Below, piece by piece: positions 8,611 to 16,960 of a DNA stretch of 64,000 nucleotides (position 1 is its first letter; every line of letters starts with the position of its first letter). This DNA is from DASRHT01 sp035293765 (GTDB lineage: Bacteria > Chloroflexota > Ktedonobacteria > Ktedonobacterales > Ktedonobacteraceae). The notes beneath the pieces were generated by a model. That model was not told where the DNA came from. It made no database searches and was given only the letters and a program-made list of their open reading frames with translations. Made by a program: the position numbers and the translations under genes. Where the stretch lies: the NCBI GenBank assembly GCA_035293765.1, contig DATGMF010000091.1, forward strand, positions 62,001 to 126,000. Direction: 5' to 3'.

Positions 8611-9621
8611 ATGCAGGATGACTCCCGACAGGAAGTGCAACCGGAGCCGGTTCTGACTGACGATAGTACTGTTGTGCAATCAAGCCTTTTTGGCGCTCCC
8701 ACTGTGATTACGGAGCCAGCCGATCCGGCGGAGACTCCTTTCCCACCGTTGATCCGTACCAACCCTCTTACCGATCAGTCCAGCCTGGCAGCTTGCGCGC
8801 TTCCGTACCGACAAGAGCTAACGTTGCGCGGTAAGTCTAATTATACTATCACATGCTTTCTTTCGGACTTGAAGATGTTCCGGGACTTTGTGGGAGGCGA
8901 CACCCCCGTCGGGCGTGTCACCAAAGAACAGTTAACCGACTGGCTGATGAAGCTAAAATTCGGCACGCCAGGGCAGGTTCCAGCGCCCAAAACGATGGCG
9001 CGGCGCGTGACGTTCCTCAAGAATTTCTTTTCGTGGCTGGCCCGCGAAGGCGTGATCAGGGAAGATCCTTCGGCCAGCCTGGTGCTGGAACGTCCATTAC
9101 CGCCCCTGCCGGAACTGCTATTTGACGACGAAATACAGCGCCTGCTCGCTGAGGCGGCCAGCGATCCACGTTGTCATTGCCTCGTCTTCCTGGTGCTCTA
9201 TGCAGGGCTGAAAAAAGAAGAAGTGATGGGACTGAAGGTCCAGCATGTTGATCTCTCCAATGAGCAAACGCCGCTGATAACCGTGCATTTCGCGGCCTCA
9301 ACCGGGAAGCAGCATCGTGAGCGGCGTCTGGCCCTGCCAGCAGAATTTACGCCCATTTTCAGGAAATACCAGCAGCTCTATCATCTCTCCGATGAAGTTT
9401 TTGCCTGCACTGACCGCAACCTGAACTATATTCTTGCCAGGGCGGTAAAGGCAGCCAACATTCAGAAGCGGGTAACCCTGCAATTGCTGCGCGATACCTT
9501 TGCGGTCCAACAACTGCGAGCAAATGTCCCACCGGAGGCGCTGCGCGAAAAACTGGGTCTTTCGGATGAAGCCTGGCTGGAATCCAGGGAGAAATACCGC
9601 CGTCTGGCCTTTCCTAAATAG
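8611..9621 (+). CDS. Tyrosine-recombinase-fold protein with degenerate active site
   Basis: 336 residues with the two-part phage-integrase/Xer architecture: an ~55-residue disordered N-terminus, an SAM-like core-binding domain (about 65-165) and a C-terminal catalytic-type domain (about 175-336). The family's conserved R-H-R-H-Y set is damaged: the first Arg (TGLR) is Lys201 in YAGLKKEEV, the HxxR His is Gln291 in QLLRDTFA, and the LGH His is Leu317 in LGLSD. Arg294 and Tyr329 remain. It has its own strong promoter and GGAG site, no att repeats or other mobile genes nearby, so it is probably a domesticated DNA-binding or structural protein rather than an active integrase. Confidence 0.8.
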   Translation: MQDDSRQEVQPEPVLTDDSTVVQSSLFGAPTVITEPADPAETPFPPLIRTNPLTDQSSLAACALPYRQELTLRGKSNYTITCFLSDLKMFRDFVGGDTPVGRVTKEQLTDWLMKLKFGTPGQVPAPKTMARRVTFLKNFFSWLAREGVIREDPSASLVLERPLPPLPELLFDDEIQRLLAEAASDPRCHCLVFLVLYAGLKKEEVMGLKVQHVDLSNEQTPLITVHFAASTGKQHRERRLALPAEFTPIFRKYQQLYHLSDEVFACTDRNLNYILARAVKAANIQKRVTLQLLRDTFAVQQLRANVPPEALREKLGLSDEAWLESREKYRRLAFPK

Positions 9622-9652
9622 GAACAGGGTGGAACATTTTGCCGCAAGCTGT

Positions 9653-10246
9653 TTAGTATTGCTGAGGGGGAGGAGCTGGAGGTGGCACGATCACAAAGGG
9701 AGTTGCCTTGCGGTCCAGGTTGCTATTGAGCAGGATCACGTTGACAACGATTGCTCCTATAGCTAGCGGACCAATGCAGATCAACCCAAGCCCCAGTGTG
9801 AAGATGGTGCCGAGAATGATGAAGGGCCAGTACAGGAAAACGCTACAGATGAGCAGGATGACTCCCACCGTTGTTTCACCTGCCATCAGCCAGCCAACGC
9901 CAAAGACGCCAAAAAGCGAGAGAATAAGTTCTGCAATCAAAGCCCCATTGTTTTTCTGTACAATTGTGATACCGGGAGGATAATTGACCGGAGCCTGCGC
10001 TGACGCATAGTTGGGAACTGGAGGCGGAACAGGTGCTGCATACCCATACCCAGGCTGTCCGGCAACCCCTGGTTGAGGAGCGTACCCTTGCTGATAGGGC
10101 GGGACCTGCGGCTGCGGCGGCAGCCCATAATGGGTTGGCGGTTGCGGCGTCTGAGGAAAAGCTTTCGCTACCGAAGTTGCCGTACCACAAAATGAGCAGA
10201 TGAGCGCATTATCTGCCATTTCCTGCCCGCAACGTTCGCAAATCAT
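9653..10246 (-). CDS. Zinc-ribbon membrane protein with Pro/Gln-rich linker
   Basis: 197 residues. N-terminal zinc ribbon (Cys3, Cys6, Cys17, Cys20), then a Pro/Gln/Tyr-rich low-complexity linker (about 30-90), then two to three hydrophobic helices (about 98-175) with an ILLICSVFLYWPFIILG-type segment, and a Pro-rich tail. This is a common but uncharacterised layout in this group of bacteria. GGAG precedes ATG 10246. It is transcribed downstream of comEC on the same strand, 120 bp after comEC ends relative to transcription order. Confidence 0.75.
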   Translation of the reverse strand: MICERCGQEMADNALICSFCGTATSVAKAFPQTPQPPTHYGLPPQPQVPPYQQGYAPQPGVAGQPGYGYAAPVPPPVPNYASAQAPVNYPPGITIVQKNNGALIAELILSLFGVFGVGWLMAGETTVGVILLICSVFLYWPFIILGTIFTLGLGLICIGPLAIGAIVVNVILLNSNLDRKATPFVIVPPPAPPPQQY

Positions 10247-10365
10247 AGAAACTCCATTCTGATGTATCTCGAAAATAATCTTCCCCTGGAACTTGTCTGC
10301 CCGATAGCTAAATATCCTATCCTTACTTTACTCTCTATCTTACCACTATCGCTAAGATACGCGAA

Positions 10366-12903
10366 TTACAATATATTCATATTCCAGCCAGTAATGCTGC
10401 TACTTATTTCAAGCGTGCCAACCTGGTCAACCTGCGCCGTCTGGATGACTTGCCAGTTCGCCTGATTGGATGATAATCGGGCAACAATATCATCGGGAGT
10501 GGCGGCTGTCCCTGCTGATCCGGCCTTTTGCCTTTTAGCGATCAAGGCTGGCGTAATCACAAGTAACCTGGGATGAGCTTGCTGTAAAGCTGCCATCAGT
10601 CCCGTTGGCAATGGTTGATTGCTCTCCGCTACAAGTTGGACGATTTCCGCCCGCAAGTCGCTCATATCGGTGCTGGTCAGCACTCCTTCCAGGGCATAAT
10701 TGCTTTGTGCAGCAGCTCCCAGCAAGAGCATATGCAGTCCGGGGGCGACCAGCCGGAAAATCAAGCCATTGTCGCGATTTTCGTTACTCCCCTGGTGTAA
10801 CGGGGAGGTCGGCCATAATACCTGAAGCGTGACCTGTCTGCCTATGGGAATAGTCATTCCTCGGGTTGCAGGGATATAAGGTATCTTGCGTTCATCAATA
10901 GTACGTTTCCATAGAGCATAAGTTGTAGTTGGATGGAGCATGCCTGCGTCAATCACCTCTCCAATATTGTAACGTTCCACAACATCTTGTAATCCTACGA
11001 GATGATCCTGCCTGGGAGCTGTCAATACCACAGCATCGAGCCAGCGTTGCCAGGGAGGGAGGCGGCTATCTAATGCCTGCGAGAGCGAAGCTGCATCCGG
11101 GCCACCATCGATTAGCATCGTTTTATTATCAGGAGTGCGCACCAGGATAGCCTCGCCCTGGGGAGTTGCGTCGGCAGGACCAACAGCGAGAAACGTGATC
11201 GTCAGTTGTGCGTTAGACGGAGTTGCCAGCGCCGTTACTCCTGTTGCCGCAACGATCAAAATTGCCGCGCTTAGCTGAATGAGGCGTTTGGTACGACGTG
11301 ATAGCTGAAAAGAGGTCGGTTGCTTTGCCCGACCGGCTGCACTTTTCTGTGTTCGTGGCACAAAGCGCCGGAAGGAAATAACGAAGATTGCCAGGGCCGC
11401 ATAATAACCCCATGCCAGAACAGAATCAAACGAGTTAACAGTGATGTACGCTCCTGGAAGATTAGCGCACCAATTCACCGCAGCAATAACGTACCAGAGC
11501 AGCGGCCATGCGACCCAACTGAGTAGGGGAGCAGCAAACGGCAGGAGCAAGCCGGTCGCGCAGAGCAACACTCCCAGCATAATCAAAATGCCGAGCAAGG
11601 GAACGGTCAGGAGATTGGCGAGCGGCGCGATAAAAGAAATTTCGTTGAATGTGATGGCTAGAATTGGCAGAGTAGCCATTTGAGCCGCCAGGGTGACGGC
11701 TATAATCTCGCTGATAGTGTGCCCAAAAGGGAGGCGTTCGATGGGATGGAACGCCCTCTGGAAATAAGGTGTGAGCATTACAATGCCCAGCGTGCCGAGG
11801 AAGGATAACTGGAAGCCGACATCCCATAGCACAAAGGGATCGAACAGGCTCATCAGCACTGCTGCAATCGCCAGAGCTGTGTATATATTGTACGTGCGGC
11901 CCAGGCGAGGAGCAATCACCAGCAGCATTCCCATCACGCCTGCTCGTACCGCTGCCGGTCCCGCTCCACTGAGAACGGTATAGGCTCCGATTGCCATGAT
12001 CACCAGCCCCAGCGATAGCCAGTTGCGCCAGCTTTTGTACCTCTGAGCCGGTAGCTGCTCTCTTATCTGCTTATCATATAGCCATGATGTGCTTCTCGCG
12101 ACAAGCCCCGCCAGGATGGTTACTTTGAAGCCCGAGGAGACAATCAGGTGAACCGTTCCTGTGACCTTGAACGCGCTGGCGAGAGGTTGGATAGCGGGTG
12201 TGCGCAGCCCGAGCAGAATAGCGATTAGCACGGCAGCCTCGGGTTGGGGAAGCAAGTGCGTGAGCAGGGTTGCCAGCGTTATGCGCCACTGGTAGAGCTG
12301 TGCCAGCAAGGGATTAGCATTGCTGCCTGTAACGCTGATACGCGGGAAGCTCATGCTGGCGAATGTGCCGGGTGCGCTATTAGGTAAGGGAGGTTGCAAC
12401 CTTCCCTGAAGTTCAACTGTATCGCCATAATTGGGGCCATAGGGATTCGCCATCACCGTTCCCAGCAAGAGAACGCTTATCTGTCCGTGAGCATCCTGCC
12501 AGGAGGCACCTCTATTGACACTGTTGACCGTAACCAGCAGAGAGCGACTGCGTTGCTGGAACTGGGGCTCATCGGCTACGGTGCCTCGTATTTGCAGTGA
12601 GCCGGAGCCAATAAAAAGAGCAATAGCCTGGGGATCGTTGCTGGGTGTTGCAATGGAGTAGCGCCAGGCGCCGAGTATGATGCAGGAGACGAGCAGCAAC
12701 ATATATCGGCTCTGCTTATCGTGCCAGAAAAGCAACGAGCCGATAAGCGCGGCTCCTCCGCCGATAAATAGGATCACGGGAGGCAACGATAAAAGGGAGG
12801 CGCTAAAAATGCCAACCAGCCACGCGCTAGCCACAACCACCAGCATAAGCCCTTGCAAATCGATCCCTGTACCGACTGATGGCCTTTTTCCCTGCTCCTT
12901 CAT
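10366..12903 (-). CDS. comEC: ComEC/Rec2 DNA-uptake channel
   Basis: 845 residues. It forms the inner-membrane channel that moves one DNA strand into the cell during natural transformation. N-terminal helices plus an OB-like soluble region (about 80-175, DUF4131), the polytopic Competence domain (about 215-500) including the GTVHLIVSSGFKVT segment (family motif GxxHLxAISG), then a C-terminal metallo-beta-lactamase-like domain (about 570-810). In that last domain the usual metal motif (S/T)HxDxDH reads LTAPRQDH, so the first His and the Asp ligand are replaced; LIDGGPDA is kept. GGAGG lies just ahead of ATG 12903. It sits in an operon with comEA and a small membrane protein. Confidence 0.95.
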   Translation of the reverse strand: MKEQGKRPSVGTGIDLQGLMLVVVASAWLVGIFSASLLSLPPVILFIGGGAALIGSLLFWHDKQSRYMLLLVSCIILGAWRYSIATPSNDPQAIALFIGSGSLQIRGTVADEPQFQQRSRSLLVTVNSVNRGASWQDAHGQISVLLLGTVMANPYGPNYGDTVELQGRLQPPLPNSAPGTFASMSFPRISVTGSNANPLLAQLYQWRITLATLLTHLLPQPEAAVLIAILLGLRTPAIQPLASAFKVTGTVHLIVSSGFKVTILAGLVARSTSWLYDKQIREQLPAQRYKSWRNWLSLGLVIMAIGAYTVLSGAGPAAVRAGVMGMLLVIAPRLGRTYNIYTALAIAAVLMSLFDPFVLWDVGFQLSFLGTLGIVMLTPYFQRAFHPIERLPFGHTISEIIAVTLAAQMATLPILAITFNEISFIAPLANLLTVPLLGILIMLGVLLCATGLLLPFAAPLLSWVAWPLLWYVIAAVNWCANLPGAYITVNSFDSVLAWGYYAALAIFVISFRRFVPRTQKSAAGRAKQPTSFQLSRRTKRLIQLSAAILIVAATGVTALATPSNAQLTITFLAVGPADATPQGEAILVRTPDNKTMLIDGGPDAASLSQALDSRLPPWQRWLDAVVLTAPRQDHLVGLQDVVERYNIGEVIDAGMLHPTTTYALWKRTIDERKIPYIPATRGMTIPIGRQVTLQVLWPTSPLHQGSNENRDNGLIFRLVAPGLHMLLLGAAAQSNYALEGVLTSTDMSDLRAEIVQLVAESNQPLPTGLMAALQQAHPRLLVITPALIAKRQKAGSAGTAATPDDIVARLSSNQANWQVIQTAQVDQVGTLEISSSITGWNMNIL

Positions 12904-12953
12904 GATCCCTCCCGATCCCTCAACCTGGCCTGTTATGTTGTATTGGATAATTG

Positions 12954-13223
12954 TTAGTGGGTAACGGTGTGAGCAATGAGCATGATAGTCTGGAGCGCAC
13001 CATAGGCACCCAGCCCGACGCCCAACGCGATTCCTGCAATGCCTCCTATCGTTCTGCCAACACGCCCGCCGCTGGCAAGACTCTCATCCATCGACCCCGC
13101 GACCATCCAGCCGAGTAGCGCGCCAACGAAACGTCCCGCGAACGCACCCAGAGCTATTCCTAGCAGGATGCACACAATCCAGACAACCGTATCGATTGTA
13201 GAGAGAATACCGTTTGAAAGCAT
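12954..13223 (-). CDS. Small Gly-rich membrane protein in competence operon
   Basis: 89 residues with hydrophobic stretches at about 10-45 and 58-85, rich in GxxxG spacing (GALLGWMVAG, GRTIGGIAGIALGVGLGAYG), which suggests a tightly packed glycine-zipper hairpin in the membrane. No named family. GAGGAT precedes the ATG. It lies 10 bp after comEA and 50 bp before comEC, so is almost surely co-transcribed; a role in the DNA-uptake machine is inferred from position only. Confidence 0.7.
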   Translation of the reverse strand: MLSNGILSTIDTVVWIVCILLGIALGAFAGRFVGALLGWMVAGSMDESLASGGRVGRTIGGIAGIALGVGLGAYGALQTIMLIAHTVTH

Positions 13224-13233
13224 CTTGAGATCC

Positions 13234-14061
13234 TCATGAAACTGTCACCAGAGTTTTAATTTTATCATAAGTCGCTTTACTCAGGATTTGCGACAACTGT
13301 TCTACGGACGTAAAATCGCCGTGTTGCAGGCGGTAATTCACAATCGCCTGTGCATTTTTGCTGCTGATATTCAATTGCTGGCGCAACTCGTCAACGCTCG
13401 CTGTATTAATATTGACCAGGGTAGTATTAGTACTGTCTGCCGTCCCTGGAGAGCCTCCCAGGTATGTCGGCGGCGTCTCACCCAGGCGGAAAACATAGAC
13501 TTCCTGTCCATCACTTAACCTGGCTGCGAGATTGAGCGCAACGAGGTTGGCGTCTGGCTGTGGCCCTCCTGCTGCCTGGAGCAACTGATAGGTGCGAGCG
13601 CCTACTTCCAGTATATAGACCCCTGGATGTTTTACTGCTCCCACAATATAGACTTGTATAGTGCCGCCGCTATCCGTCCCTGAGGTCGTGGCAGCCGAGG
13701 GTACCCTGGATGGCGCGGACGCGCTGCTGAAATTTTGCCGTGCGATACTGGCAGATGGCGTATCGGTAGGCGCAGGGTGCCAGATGAAGTAAAGCGCAGC
13801 CATCAGCGCCAGCACCGTCGCAGCCGCTAGTAGACGCCAGAGCAGGTATTTTTTGGGGTGAGCGGAGGGACTCGATGGTTGCTCTGGCTCTTGATCGAAC
13901 GTTACAAGCGGCAACTGTGGGGGAGGAGTTACCGGCAGCGGTAGCTGCCGGTTAACGATTGCAGGAGGTGGTAGGGATTGTAGAGAAGGTATCGTCTCAC
14001 GCAAAGAAAGACTATATCGTACCCATTGTTCTTGAAATCGCTGTGGCATTTGTAAATGCAT
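13234..14061 (-). CDS. comEA: ComEA-type DNA receptor (SLBB + helix-hairpin-helix)
   Basis: 275 residues. A cytoplasmic Pro-rich N-terminus (longer than usual), one membrane helix (about 72-94), a Ser/Thr linker, an SLBB domain (about 133-192, VYIVGAVKHPGVYILEVG) and a C-terminal helix-hairpin-helix pair (about 213-275, VNINTASVDELRQQL). The family binds incoming double-stranded DNA at the cell surface and hands it to ComEC. GGGGGAGG lies 4 nt before ATG 14061, the strongest ribosome site in the operon. First gene of comEA - small membrane protein - comEC. Confidence 0.93.
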   Translation of the reverse strand: MHLQMPQRFQEQWVRYSLSLRETIPSLQSLPPPAIVNRQLPLPVTPPPQLPLVTFDQEPEQPSSPSAHPKKYLLWRLLAAATVLALMAALYFIWHPAPTDTPSASIARQNFSSASAPSRVPSAATTSGTDSGGTIQVYIVGAVKHPGVYILEVGARTYQLLQAAGGPQPDANLVALNLAARLSDGQEVYVFRLGETPPTYLGGSPGTADSTNTTLVNINTASVDELRQQLNISSKNAQAIVNYRLQHGDFTSVEQLSQILSKATYDKIKTLVTVS

Positions 14062-14284
14062 ACATCCTCCCCCACTTGTTGTTCGCCATGCAGAGCTTAG
14101 CAGATGGAAGAGATAGACGTCAATGCATAAAAGTAACGATTTTCAATGTATGGCTATAAATAAAAGTGATGAGAGAGAGAATGGTGAGTTATGAAGTGCC
14201 CTCACTATCACCTCTGATTTCATTCGATGAGCCTGAGGGTATAGGAAAAGGCGACTCAGAGACGACTCAAAGACGAGAGTTAGT

Positions 14285-14329
14285 GGTTCTCGCCATGACC
14301 TCTCTCGGGTATTCTTCATGGCGAGAACC
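14285..14329. repeat. Perfect 13-bp inverted repeat with 19-nt loop
   Basis: GGTTCTCGCCATG (14285-14297) and its exact complement (14317-14329) lie in the 398-bp divergent region between comEA and the gene at 14460. No T-run follows, so a simple terminator is unlikely. Otherwise I see nothing coding in 14062-14459. Confidence 0.8.
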
Positions 14330-14459
14330 AGGAATTTTGTCAAATGTGAAAAGAATTGGTTCAAATGACAAACGTACTATTATACCACAGCAAAAACAAG
14401 GGGAGCGGGAGCGATGACTCGTTCGCTTTCGTCTCGCCAATAAGGAAAGGAATGGATTG

Positions 14460-14987
14460 ATGCTTCAAACGCCACCAACTAAAGACCACCACAAAAAGAA
14501 CCGCAAGCTTCTTGCCCTGCTCAATGGGGTTCTCGTGATCGCTGTCTTAGCCGGGGCTCTGGTGTTCTCCAACATAGCTCGAAGCGGAGCCCATGCGGCC
14601 AGCGTAGCCACCACACATTGTACAACTCAACAAAGTAGCGAATCGGATGGGAATGTATCGGCGGTTACGCTCATATGGGTCCGTATGAAGACGACGTGGT
14701 GCTGGAACAATAGTACCGTGACCAGCCACTCAACGATCCTCTACTGGGGAGTAACAACCTGGGGCAATATCGGTGGTTGGTATAGTGTAGGTAAACCCCA
14801 ATATAGCTTCAACTGTTATGTCGCAGCCGGGAGTACACGCAATTGTTCAGGCAATCACGAAAAGATGCAGGAAGAATTCCAGACTCAACCCTTTGCAGAG
14901 GAGACCTGCTATTTGAGCTTGGATCAGTGGGAGAACTACAAAGGTCAATTCTTTACGCAAGGTTCTAAACATGGGCCTCAATGTTGA
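14460..14987 (+). CDS. Exported Cys/Trp-rich protein, unknown function
   Basis: 175 residues. Lys/His-rich N-terminus, a hydrophobic export segment at about 19-38, then AHAA, which could be a signal peptidase site. The mature ~130 residues hold seven Cys and many Trp, Ser and Asn, as in small extracellular disulfide-rich domains. No family recognised. ATG 14460 is preferred to the TTG one codon earlier because GGAAAGGA lies about 8 nt upstream. Confidence 0.65.
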   Translation: MLQTPPTKDHHKKNRKLLALLNGVLVIAVLAGALVFSNIARSGAHAASVATTHCTTQQSSESDGNVSAVTLIWVRMKTTWCWNNSTVTSHSTILYWGVTTWGNIGGWYSVGKPQYSFNCYVAAGSTRNCSGNHEKMQEEFQTQPFAEETCYLSLDQWENYKGQFFTQGSKHGPQC

Positions 14988-15006
14988 TGGGCCATCTGTG
15001 CTATAA

Positions 15007-15150
15007 GTGAAGGTTTCCGCAAGAGTCGTCACGATGGGCGAGATAGAGGATATCCGCGCGCAACTGCCTGACGATTTCGCCCGCCTCTTCGCGGTGGAGA
15101 ATGAGGGTGAGATCCCCAAGCTTGGCAAAATCGCGGAGACAGGAGAATAA
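15007..15150 (+). pseudogene. DUF2267-like gene fragment
   Basis: A 47-codon open frame whose middle, GEIEDIRAQLPDDFARLF, matches the core of the DUF2267 family (pattern GEAEDLAAQLPEEL). Complete members are over 120 residues, so only one of the usual two repeats remains and no ribosome site is seen. It ends directly before a strong terminator, as if the 3' end of an older gene survived. Family assignment is from motif memory. Confidence 0.5.
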
Positions 15151-15164
15151 AGTAACTCTTTCTT

Positions 15165-15204
15165 TGAGAGATGGGAACTATTTGCCCATCTCTCAGTTTT
15201 TTTT
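15165..15204 (+). terminator. Rho-independent terminator
   Basis: 11-bp perfect stem TGAGAGATGGG / CCCATCTCTCA (15165-15175, 15185-15195) with a 9-nt loop and eight Ts. Confidence 0.93.
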
Positions 15205-15243
15205 AAAAGAGGGCATGCAAGCGGAGTTTACATGCAAAAACGC

Positions 15244-15272
15244 TTGAGGATGCTTGACGTTTGTGGTATAGT
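15244..15272 (+). promoter_or_regulatory. Promoter for small-RNA candidate
   Basis: TTGAGG (15244-15249), 17-nt spacer, TATAGT (15267-15272) preceded by TGTGG. Expected start about 15279-15280, exactly at the base of the helix described next. Confidence 0.6.
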
Positions 15273-15280
15273 TTGTGTGA

Positions 15281-15382
15281 AGTTCCCGTAGCTCAGTAGC
15301 TGAAAGATAGTCTGTTCCCCCCATGACTAATCTGAAAAAGATTTTTCCCCTGGCTGGCTGTCCCTCCCACTACAGGGAAACT
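15281..15382 (+). ncRNA. Candidate structured small RNA, unknown family
   Basis: The ends can form a long helix: AGTTCCCGTAG (15281-15291) pairs with CTACAGGGAAACT (15370-15382), 11 bp with two single bulged As. Inside are a stem AGAT-GTC / GAC-ATCT around a C-rich loop, and a GAAAA-AGAT-TTTTC hairpin. A promoter ends 8 nt before the helix. The first 30 nt (CCCGTAGCTCAGTAGCTG) look like a tRNA D-arm, but no T-arm or anticodon arm follows. It has no downstream gene within 200 bp that it would obviously regulate in cis and no coding frame. Confidence 0.45.
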
Positions 15383-15443
15383 AAGTATGAGCATTAAAAT
15401 CTACAAATATCATCTTTACTCCAATTTTCAAAAGGAATATAAT

Positions 15444-15515
15444 GCTGGCGAGGAGATTCGAACTCCTGGCATCTCGCTTCGGAGGCGAGTACTCTATCCA
15501 CTGAGCTACGCCAGC
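15444..15515 (-). tRNA. tRNA-Arg (anticodon CCG)
   Basis: 72 nt, full cloverleaf: acceptor GCTGGCG / CGCCAGC, D-arm GCTC/GAGT, anticodon stem CTCGC/GCGAG with loop CTCCGAA (anticodon CCG, reading CGG), and T-arm AGGAG-TTCGAAT-CTCCT. The 3' CCA is not encoded. Confidence 0.96.
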
Positions 15516-15525
15516 TTGCGAAGCA

Positions 15526-15545
15526 ATTATACCACATAGGTCAAG
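15526..15545 (-). promoter_or_regulatory. tRNA-Arg promoter
   Basis: On the minus strand CTTGACC-TATGTGG-TATAAT, an extended -10 (TATAAT at 15526-15531) ending about 10 nt before the tRNA 5' end. The TTGAC here is too close to act as a -35. Confidence 0.55.
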
Positions 15546-15601
15546 TAGGGATGAGGATTCTCAAAAGCGCAGGTTAGCGCAAGCATGAAAGGGAATTCGA
15601 T

Positions 15602-16891
15602 ATGCACCGCGAAATTGATCAGATCGTGCGTCAGGAGATCGATTTGCAAGGGCCTGGCGTTGCCATAGCCGTTGTCAAGGGTGGTCAGCCAATATATAGC
15701 AAGGGCTATGGGTTCGCTAATCTGGAATGGCATTGCCCTATTCGTCCCAATACCGTCTTTCGTCTTGCCTCCATCACCAAGCAGTTCACCGCAACAGCGA
15801 TTATGCTGCTAGAGTCTCAGGGAAAGTTACGGCTCGACGACTCCATAACAACCTACTTGCCAGACTATCCAACCCACGGTCGGCTGATTACGATTACTCA
15901 TCTGCTCAATCACACCTCTGGCATTAAAAGCTATACCTCGCTCGACACCTTCCTACCAGACATTGCGAAAAAGGATCTGTCTCCTGATGAGCTTTTGCCT
16001 CACTTCAAAGATCTCCCGCTTGAATTCGAACCTGGGACCCGCTTCCTCTACAATAACTCGGGCTATCATCTGCTGGGCTTAATCATTGAAAAAGTCGCTG
16101 AGATGAGCTATGAGCAATTCATCCAGCAACATATTTTTCAGCCACTGGGGATGAATCATTCCTACTATATGCATCACAATGCGGTTATTCCACAACGAGC
16201 CAGTGGATATGAGAAAACACCGCAAGGATACCAGCAGGCAGACTACCTCAATATGATGATTGTCTATGCCGCAGGAGCTCTCGGCTCAACAGTGGAGGAC
16301 CTGATCCTCTGGGATGCGGCGCTACGTGAAGAGCGGATTCTTGATAGAGCAGCGCAAGAACGGATGTATACTCCGGTTCAACTGACTGATGGTCAGACAG
16401 AGGATTATGGCTTCGGCTTCCGCGTTACCTCCTATGAGGGTCATCGTCTTGTTGGTCATGCGGGAGGCATTCCTGGCTTCCATACCTTCATGGCGCGTTT
16501 TATCGACGATCAGGCGATGATCGTGGTGTTGGCAAATATGACAGCCATCGCGGTCGAAAAAATTACCCGTAAAATAGCCCAGATCCTCTTCGCTATTCCT
16601 GTGGCAAAGCGTTCTCCTGTGACCCTGAGCCCGGCGCTGTTCGATAAGGTAGTGGGGATATACGACGCCGAGGACGGCTTCCCGATAGAAATAGAACGGG
16701 CTGAAGATGGACTCATGCTACGAGGCTTCATCGAAGAGCGCCTACTGCCAATTAGTGGGACCACCTATTACGCAAGCGAGGATGAGGAGGTCGAAGTTCA
16801 TGTTGCCGATGAGCAGAATGGCGTTTTTAATTCACTCAGCTTGCATATACCGATGTACCGCACAATCAAAGCTACGAGAAAATCGAGCTGA
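15602..16891 (+). CDS. Serine hydrolase, class C beta-lactamase / D-aminopeptidase-like
   Basis: 429 residues. Penicillin-binding fold with SxxK (Ser57, Lys60 in SITKQ), a YxN motif (YNNSGYHLLG) and HAGG in place of KTG, which together mark the Beta-lactamase (PF00144) family. A C-terminal ~100-residue domain follows (DUF3471-like). No signal peptide is visible, so it probably acts inside the cell as an esterase or peptidase rather than a resistance enzyme. GGAATTC-type site before ATG 15602 is weak. Confidence 0.88.
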   Translation: MHREIDQIVRQEIDLQGPGVAIAVVKGGQPIYSKGYGFANLEWHCPIRPNTVFRLASITKQFTATAIMLLESQGKLRLDDSITTYLPDYPTHGRLITITHLLNHTSGIKSYTSLDTFLPDIAKKDLSPDELLPHFKDLPLEFEPGTRFLYNNSGYHLLGLIIEKVAEMSYEQFIQQHIFQPLGMNHSYYMHHNAVIPQRASGYEKTPQGYQQADYLNMMIVYAAGALGSTVEDLILWDAALREERILDRAAQERMYTPVQLTDGQTEDYGFGFRVTSYEGHRLVGHAGGIPGFHTFMARFIDDQAMIVVLANMTAIAVEKITRKIAQILFAIPVAKRSPVTLSPALFDKVVGIYDAEDGFPIEIERAEDGLMLRGFIEERLLPISGTTYYASEDEEVEVHVADEQNGVFNSLSLHIPMYRTIKATRKSS

Positions 16892-16960
16892 ATAAGTTGA
16901 GATGCATCCTTTTTTTGCGCCTGGAGCACTCCTAAGGTTGAGACAGTTGGTACTGTAAGT

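Noticed and set aside
15281..15320. tRNA gene starting at the small-RNA candidate
   Set aside because: Only the D-arm-like part is present; no anticodon arm, T-arm or matching 3' half can be drawn.
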